DNA of 9,397 nucleotides, taken from positions 1 to 9,397 of the forward strand of contig JAPOOH010000224.1 of assembly GCA_026713505.1 (NCBI GenBank). The letters run 5' to 3'. The stretch comes from Chloroflexota bacterium. GTDB taxonomy: Bacteria; Chloroflexota; Dehalococcoidia; Lucifugimonadales; Australimonadaceae. Positions 6,069 through 9,397 of this stretch are shown piece after piece. The first letter of the stretch is position 1. Every line of letters begins with the position of its first letter. The translations under genes and the position numbers were made by a program. The notes under the pieces are model-generated. The model searched no databases. It worked only from the letters and a program-made list of their open reading frames with translations, and was not told where the DNA came from.

Positions 6069-7475
6069 TCACCGGTCGAGCCTGAAAGAGTAGAGGACAG
6101 TATCGAGGTCCTGCTCTACTTCCAGGAAGCCATCGTATGGAGCCAAGCCAAGGAACCGGTACCAGCTCTGACCATCCCTGATCGCAAGATTGCGTTCATA
6201 GTAGAAATACCCGTCGCCGTCCGTCGCCTCAAAGTCGAACTCCCATGCCTGAGAGCCACCCTGATGGCAGACCGAGCGCACGTCGGTTGTCGAAGCGTAG
6301 GTCCAGCCTTCCCACCCAACGAGAGCCTCAAGGAAAAGGTCGATGCCATCGTAGGGGTAGGCGACCTCTTCAATGTAGACTTCCATCCACGGATACGGTG
6401 CTTCCCTGACGACAGCGTGATAAGCCGGGTCGTCCGGGTAATACGTTCGGTCGTATTCAACGCCACGAGGCAGGCGTACGGTCCATCCGTTGGGATGAGA
6501 GAAGGACGTTCCGTTGAGGAGAGGAGGGGTGGGCTGGCAGATGCGCTCGCCGTTGGCCAATCGGTTCACCAGGGTGTTGCTCAAGGGACTGCCGAACCCG
6601 ACCCCGGACGAGTAGAAATCCTTGGCGACGAGGATACCGGCGAGTTCTCCGGTGGCGGTTATGAGAGGCGCGCCGGAGTCTCCGGGGTTGATATCGGCGG
6701 TTATCTGGATGCGGCTGCTGGTGATACGGTGAGGCTCCACGAGAGCGGATACGATCCCTGTTGAGACCTCCAGGTAGCCCGACGGGTATCCCAGTTTGCT
6801 CACAGGTTCACCGATCCTGATGCTGGAGTTGGTTGCGAGCCGAAGGGGAGTCAACCCGGACCGCGGGACCTTGAGTATGGCGACGTCTCGTCCCAGGTCC
6901 TCTCCCAGCAGCCTTGCTTGCACCTCCGACCCGTCACTGAAGGTGACGACGATGGACGTTGCGTCTTCCACCACGTGAAACGCTGTAGCTATCAATCCGT
7001 CCTCTCGTACGACGACGCCTGACCCCCAGCTGAGGTTGGTGCTGACGCCGACCACACTGGGAGTGACCGCGGCGATGATGTCGGCTGGGCTGAGCGTGGG
7101 AGTCGGGGTAGCCGCGGGTCTTGGTGTGGGCGTGGGCGTGGCCGTCGGCGTGGGTGTTGGGGTCGAGGTAGCGGTCGGAGATGGAGCGGGTGTCGGCTCG
7201 GGAGTGGGTGTCGGGGCCGGAACTGGTGTCGGAGTCGCTGTAGCGGTGGGGGTTGGTGTAGGCGTCGGCTCAGGAGTGGGCGTGTGCGTAGGAGTGGGAG
7301 TCGGGGTTGGGCTTGCACATGCAGCCACGAGGAGCGCGAGTACCGCCAGCAACAGGACTGAGGCATGGCGCGCCCGGGTAAGGCCCTTCCATGAGACGCG
7401 CAGGCCCGCAGAACCGGCTACCGCTGTAGCACCTGGAGTGCGTTTCCGAGAGGCGAGTCGGCGCGGACGGTTCAC
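6069..7475 (-). CDS. Trypsin-like (S1C/DegP-type) serine protease lipoprotein
   Basis: 468 aa. A 52-residue leader with a basic n-region and hydrophobic core (ASVLLLAVLALLVAAC) ends in a lipobox with lipidated Cys53. A Thr-Pro/Glu-Pro/Ala-Pro linker covers about 55-128. The protease domain (about 130-310) has all three catalytic residues in family-typical settings: His167 in TAFHVV, Asp197 in GRDVAILKV, Ser267 in NPGDSGAPL. GSGVVV at 151-156 is the usual first-strand motif. There is no PDZ domain; instead about residues 312-468 form an unrecognised domain rich in Tyr/Trp with one cysteine pair (C313, C403). It begins with GTG overlapping the aminotransferase stop as GTGA, with AAGGAG 11 nt upstream, so translation is probably coupled. 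Expected role: processing or quality control of proteins at the cell surface; the natural substrate is unknown. The long n-region is unusual for a lipoprotein, but I find no better-supported later start. Confidence 0.9.
   Translation of the reverse strand: MNRPRRLASRKRTPGATAVAGSAGLRVSWKGLTRARHASVLLLAVLALLVAACASPTPTPTPTHTPTPEPTPTPTPTATATPTPVPAPTPTPEPTPAPSPTATSTPTPTPTATPTPTPRPAATPTPTLSPADIIAAVTPSVVGVSTNLSWGSGVVVREDGLIATAFHVVEDATSIVVTFSDGSEVQARLLGEDLGRDVAILKVPRSGLTPLRLATNSSIRIGEPVSKLGYPSGYLEVSTGIVSALVEPHRITSSRIQITADINPGDSGAPLITATGELAGILVAKDFYSSGVGFGSPLSNTLVNRLANGERICQPTPPLLNGTSFSHPNGWTVRLPRGVEYDRTYYPDDPAYHAVVREAPYPWMEVYIEEVAYPYDGIDLFLEALVGWEGWTYASTTDVRSVCHQGGSQAWEFDFEATDGDGYFYYERNLAIRDGQSWYRFLGLAPYDGFLEVEQDLDTVLYSFRLDR
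7092..7313 (-). repeat. Thr-Pro linker-coding low-complexity repeat (serine protease lipoprotein)
   Basis: About 74 codons dominated by Thr-Pro pairs with interspersed Glu-Pro, Ala-Pro, Ala-Thr and Val-Pro, appearing on the plus strand as GTGGGNGTNGG-type tracts. More than twice as long as the linker in the neighbouring lipoprotein. Likely an extended, possibly O-glycosylated stalk. Confidence 0.8.
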
Positions 7476-8842
7476 GCGAGACCAAGCTCCTTCTCAGTGG
7501 CGGTGAGCGAGTTCTCGAAGATGTCGGCCATGTCGTCGATCTCCTCCGCGGTGACGCAGAGCGGAGGGGCGAAGAAGACCTGGCGCGTCGCGCGGGTGTA
7601 GAGCCCACCGTCCATCAGCCTCTGGTTGAGCGATTCGACCGCGCCGGGAGTCTCGGAGAGGAGCGTCTTCGCGTCCTTGTCGGATACGAGCTCGACGGCG
7701 CACATGAGGCCGAGGCCTCGCACGTCACCGACGGTCGGGTGCTCGCGCATCGCTTCCAGCCGAGCGAGGAGGCGTTCGCCCATCCGCTCCGAGTTGCCGT
7801 TGAGGTCCTCCCGCTCCATGATGCCGACGTTCGCGAGGCCCGCGGCCCCGCCCGCCGGGTGCCCGCCGTAGGTGATGCCGTGGCGGTAAGTCGTCTCCGG
7901 TCCACCCTGGAACTCGGTGAATATGGCGTCCCGAACGACGCATGCGCCGACGGGGAAGTAGCCGCTGGTGATGCCCTTGGCCATCGTCATCATGTCCGGT
8001 ACGACGTTCCAGTGCTCGATGCCGAACCACCTGCCGGTGCGGCCCCAGCCGGTGATGACCTCGTCCGCGATGAGCAGCACGCCGTGGCGGTCGCAGATGT
8101 CGCGGAGCATCGGCCAGTACTCGGCGGCGGGGATGGCGACGCCGGCGGAGAAGGAGACCGGTTCAGCGATGACGGCGGCGACCGTCTCCGGCCCCTCCTC
8201 CAGGATGATGTCCTCGACGGCCTGCGCGCAGCGGACACTGAACTCGGACGGCGAGAGCGACTCGTCCTCGCGGCGGTAGTAGGCGGGCTGGGGCGCGACG
8301 CGGAAGTTGTCCGGCAGGATCTCGTCGTAGGAGGGGCGGTCGAGGTAGCCGGAAGTGGAGACGCTGAGCGCGCCGCGCGTGGTGCCGTGGTAGGAGCCGT
8401 CTCGTCCGATGAACTTGCGCCTGCCGGGCTCGCCCCGGTTGTAGTGGTAGCGGTAGGCGACCTTCAGGGCGGTCTCGACAGCCTCGGAGCCGCCGCTCGT
8501 GAAGTAGACGCGGTTGAGGTCGCCCGGTGTGTGCCAAGCGACTTTGGCGGCGAAGCGCGCCACGGGCTCAGACCCGTACTTGAACGTGTTGGCGTAGTGC
8601 AGCCTGCCCAGCTGCCCCGTGACAGCGTCCACGATCTCCTGCCGCCCGTGACCGACGTTCACGAGCATGAGCCCGGCCACGCCGTCGTAGCCCCACTTGC
8701 CATCCGACGTCCTGACGCGGACACCGTCGCCCTCGTCCATGAACGTGACGCCGTTCTCGGCGAGGTCGGCCCAGTCCTGGGTGGGCATCCAGAGGTGATT
8801 GAGCGCTGCATCCTGCAGTTCGTCGTGCGGGTTGGTGGTCAT
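7472..8842 (-). CDS. Class III PLP-dependent aminotransferase (omega-transaminase type)
   Basis: 456 aa, normal length for the family, cytoplasmic. PLP fold-type I class III features are complete: FTSGGSEAVETALK (114-127, phosphate-binding loop), GSYHG (149-153) with the ring-stacking aromatic Y151, the cofactor-binding Asp260 in IADEVITGWGRTG, and Schiff-base Lys289 in MAKGITSGYFPVGA. Arg417 in LYTRATRQ aligns with the mobile carboxylate-binding arginine of pyruvate-type omega-transaminases (Arg416 in the Chromobacterium enzyme, from memory). This points to an amine or omega-amino acid donor with pyruvate or a similar acceptor, rather than ornithine, GABA or glutamate-semialdehyde chemistry; the exact donor is not predictable. 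AGGAG lies 6 nt before the ATG and is built partly from the TAG stop of the SDR gene upstream. The gene's end overlaps the serine protease start by 4 nt. Confidence 0.93.
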   Translation of the reverse strand: MTTNPHDELQDAALNHLWMPTQDWADLAENGVTFMDEGDGVRVRTSDGKWGYDGVAGLMLVNVGHGRQEIVDAVTGQLGRLHYANTFKYGSEPVARFAAKVAWHTPGDLNRVYFTSGGSEAVETALKVAYRYHYNRGEPGRRKFIGRDGSYHGTTRGALSVSTSGYLDRPSYDEILPDNFRVAPQPAYYRREDESLSPSEFSVRCAQAVEDIILEEGPETVAAVIAEPVSFSAGVAIPAAEYWPMLRDICDRHGVLLIADEVITGWGRTGRWFGIEHWNVVPDMMTMAKGITSGYFPVGACVVRDAIFTEFQGGPETTYRHGITYGGHPAGGAAGLANVGIMEREDLNGNSERMGERLLARLEAMREHPTVGDVRGLGLMCAVELVSDKDAKTLLSETPGAVESLNQRLMDGGLYTRATRQVFFAPPLCVTAEEIDDMADIFENSLTATEKELGLA

Positions 8843-8851
8843 GGCATGCTC

Positions 8852-9397
8852 CTAGGGCCCCTGCTCACCGGCGGGGCGTCCGAGTTGGGGCCAGGCGGCG
8901 GGCGCCGCCGCGGCCTCCAGCCGCTGGTCGATGGGCAGGCCCTCGTCCCACCTGGAGGCGATGATGCGTCGTCCGTTGACGCTGTCGGCCTCGTTGGAGG
9001 CGAGCCAGGCGATGGGCGCGCGCATGACGTCCGGCTGGATGAGGGCGTCGCGGTCGCGCGCGGCGTCGTCCGAGATGAAGGTGGTGTTCGTGGCCCCGCC
9101 AGGGATGAGGACGTTCGCGGTGACGCCTGAGCCGTCCAGCTGCTTGGCGATGATGGCGATGAACGATTCGTGCGCGGACTTCGACGGGCCGTAGGGGAGG
9201 TTGCGGATCATGGTGTCGAGGCTCGTGGTGACGCCCACGATGCGGCCCCAGCCCTGCTCCCGCAGGTGGCCGACGGCGGCGCGTGCCATGAGGAACGGGC
9301 CGCTGGAATTGACGCTGATCGCGTGCAGCCACTCCTCCGGCGGCAGCTCCCAGAAGCCGCCCGTGCGGTGAGTGGGGACTCCCGCGTTGTTCACGAG
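8852..9397 (-). CDS. Short-chain dehydrogenase/reductase (SDR), C-terminal part
   Basis: The last 181 codons are present; the first 70-80 residues, with the TGxxxGxG dinucleotide-binding loop, lie beyond the right edge. The fragment opens with LVNNAG, the conserved SDR structural motif. It also shows the active-site Asn in SVNSSGPF, the catalytic YGPSK (Tyr69 and Lys73 of the fragment), and the PGGATNT loop that follows strand 6 in SDRs. The candidate catalytic Ser59 is 10 residues before the Tyr instead of the usual 12-13, so that loop is short. NAD(H) or NADP(H) preference cannot be judged. The gene ends 9 bp before the aminotransferase ATG and is surely cotranscribed with it; a dehydrogenase plus transaminase pair suggests amino alcohol or amine/carbonyl interconversion. 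Confidence 0.92.
   Translation of the reverse strand, partial: LVNNAGVPTHRTGGFWELPPEEWLHAISVNSSGPFLMARAAVGHLREQGWGRIVGVTTSLDTMIRNLPYGPSKSAHESFIAIIAKQLDGSGVTANVLIPGGATNTTFISDDAARDRDALIQPDVMRAPIAWLASNEADSVNGRRIIASRWDEGLPIDQRLEAAAAPAAWPQLGRPAGEQGP

Noticed and set aside
7092..7313. Repetitive tract considered as CRISPR array or non-coding satellite
   Set aside because: Units are 6-12 bp and irregular, there are no spacers, and the tract reads in frame as a Thr-Pro stalk between lipobox and protease domain.
6069..7475. Trypsin-like protease as an effector of an antiphage defence system
   Set aside because: It has a lipoprotein signal and stalk, so it acts outside the cytoplasm, and no sensor, nuclease or other defence gene is nearby.
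7739..9130. 463-aa open frame on the plus strand
   Set aside because: It lies antisense to the aminotransferase and SDR, which have complete family motifs. Its composition (Val/Gly/Asp/Arg-rich, no motif) is what an antisense frame of GC-rich coding DNA produces.

Overview
This 9.4 kb window is GC-rich bacterial DNA, densely coding, with eight protein genes, two of them cut by the window edges. I see no rRNA, tRNA, CRISPR array, insertion sequence or phage gene. Two exported lipoproteins with long Thr-Pro linkers, an amidohydrolase-2 type enzyme, a GYD-domain protein, and an SDR plus class III aminotransferase pair together suggest a Chloroflexota-like bacterium, perhaps a Dehalococcoidia/SAR202 relative. 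That is inference from gene style only; a high-GC actinobacterium is the main alternative.

Left part (1-947), minus strand: the first 106 codons of an amidohydrolase-family enzyme, then a small GYD-domain protein. Each has its own extended -10-like promoter. A 200-bp divergent intergenic region separates the GYD gene from the next, plus-strand pair.

Centre left (948-3089), plus strand: egtD (histidine Nα-methyltransferase, makes hercynine) followed 27 nt later by a class V PLP enzyme best read as egtE (C-S lyase). Together they are the first and last steps of aerobic ergothioneine biosynthesis. The sulfoxide synthase (egtB) and egtA/egtC are not in the window. The unit ends in a convergent intergenic region (3090-3236) with two mutually exclusive GC-rich hairpins and a sequence resembling a dispersed intergenic repeat.

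Right part (3237-9397), minus strand, transcribed right to left: SDR oxidoreductase (partial), class III aminotransferase, trypsin-like serine protease lipoprotein, and a 925-aa multidomain lipoprotein. Spacing is very tight: the SDR stop codon lies inside the aminotransferase ribosome-binding site, the aminotransferase and protease genes overlap by GTGA, and the last gap is 54 nt. This looks like one operon joining cytoplasmic amine/carbonyl metabolism to two surface proteins. The last protein is the most unusual: four Ig/CARDB-like modules, a matrixin-like zinc-protease module with a complete zinc-binding motif and Met-turn, and a C-terminal domain that may be LppX/LolA-like. I do not recognise this architecture as a named family.
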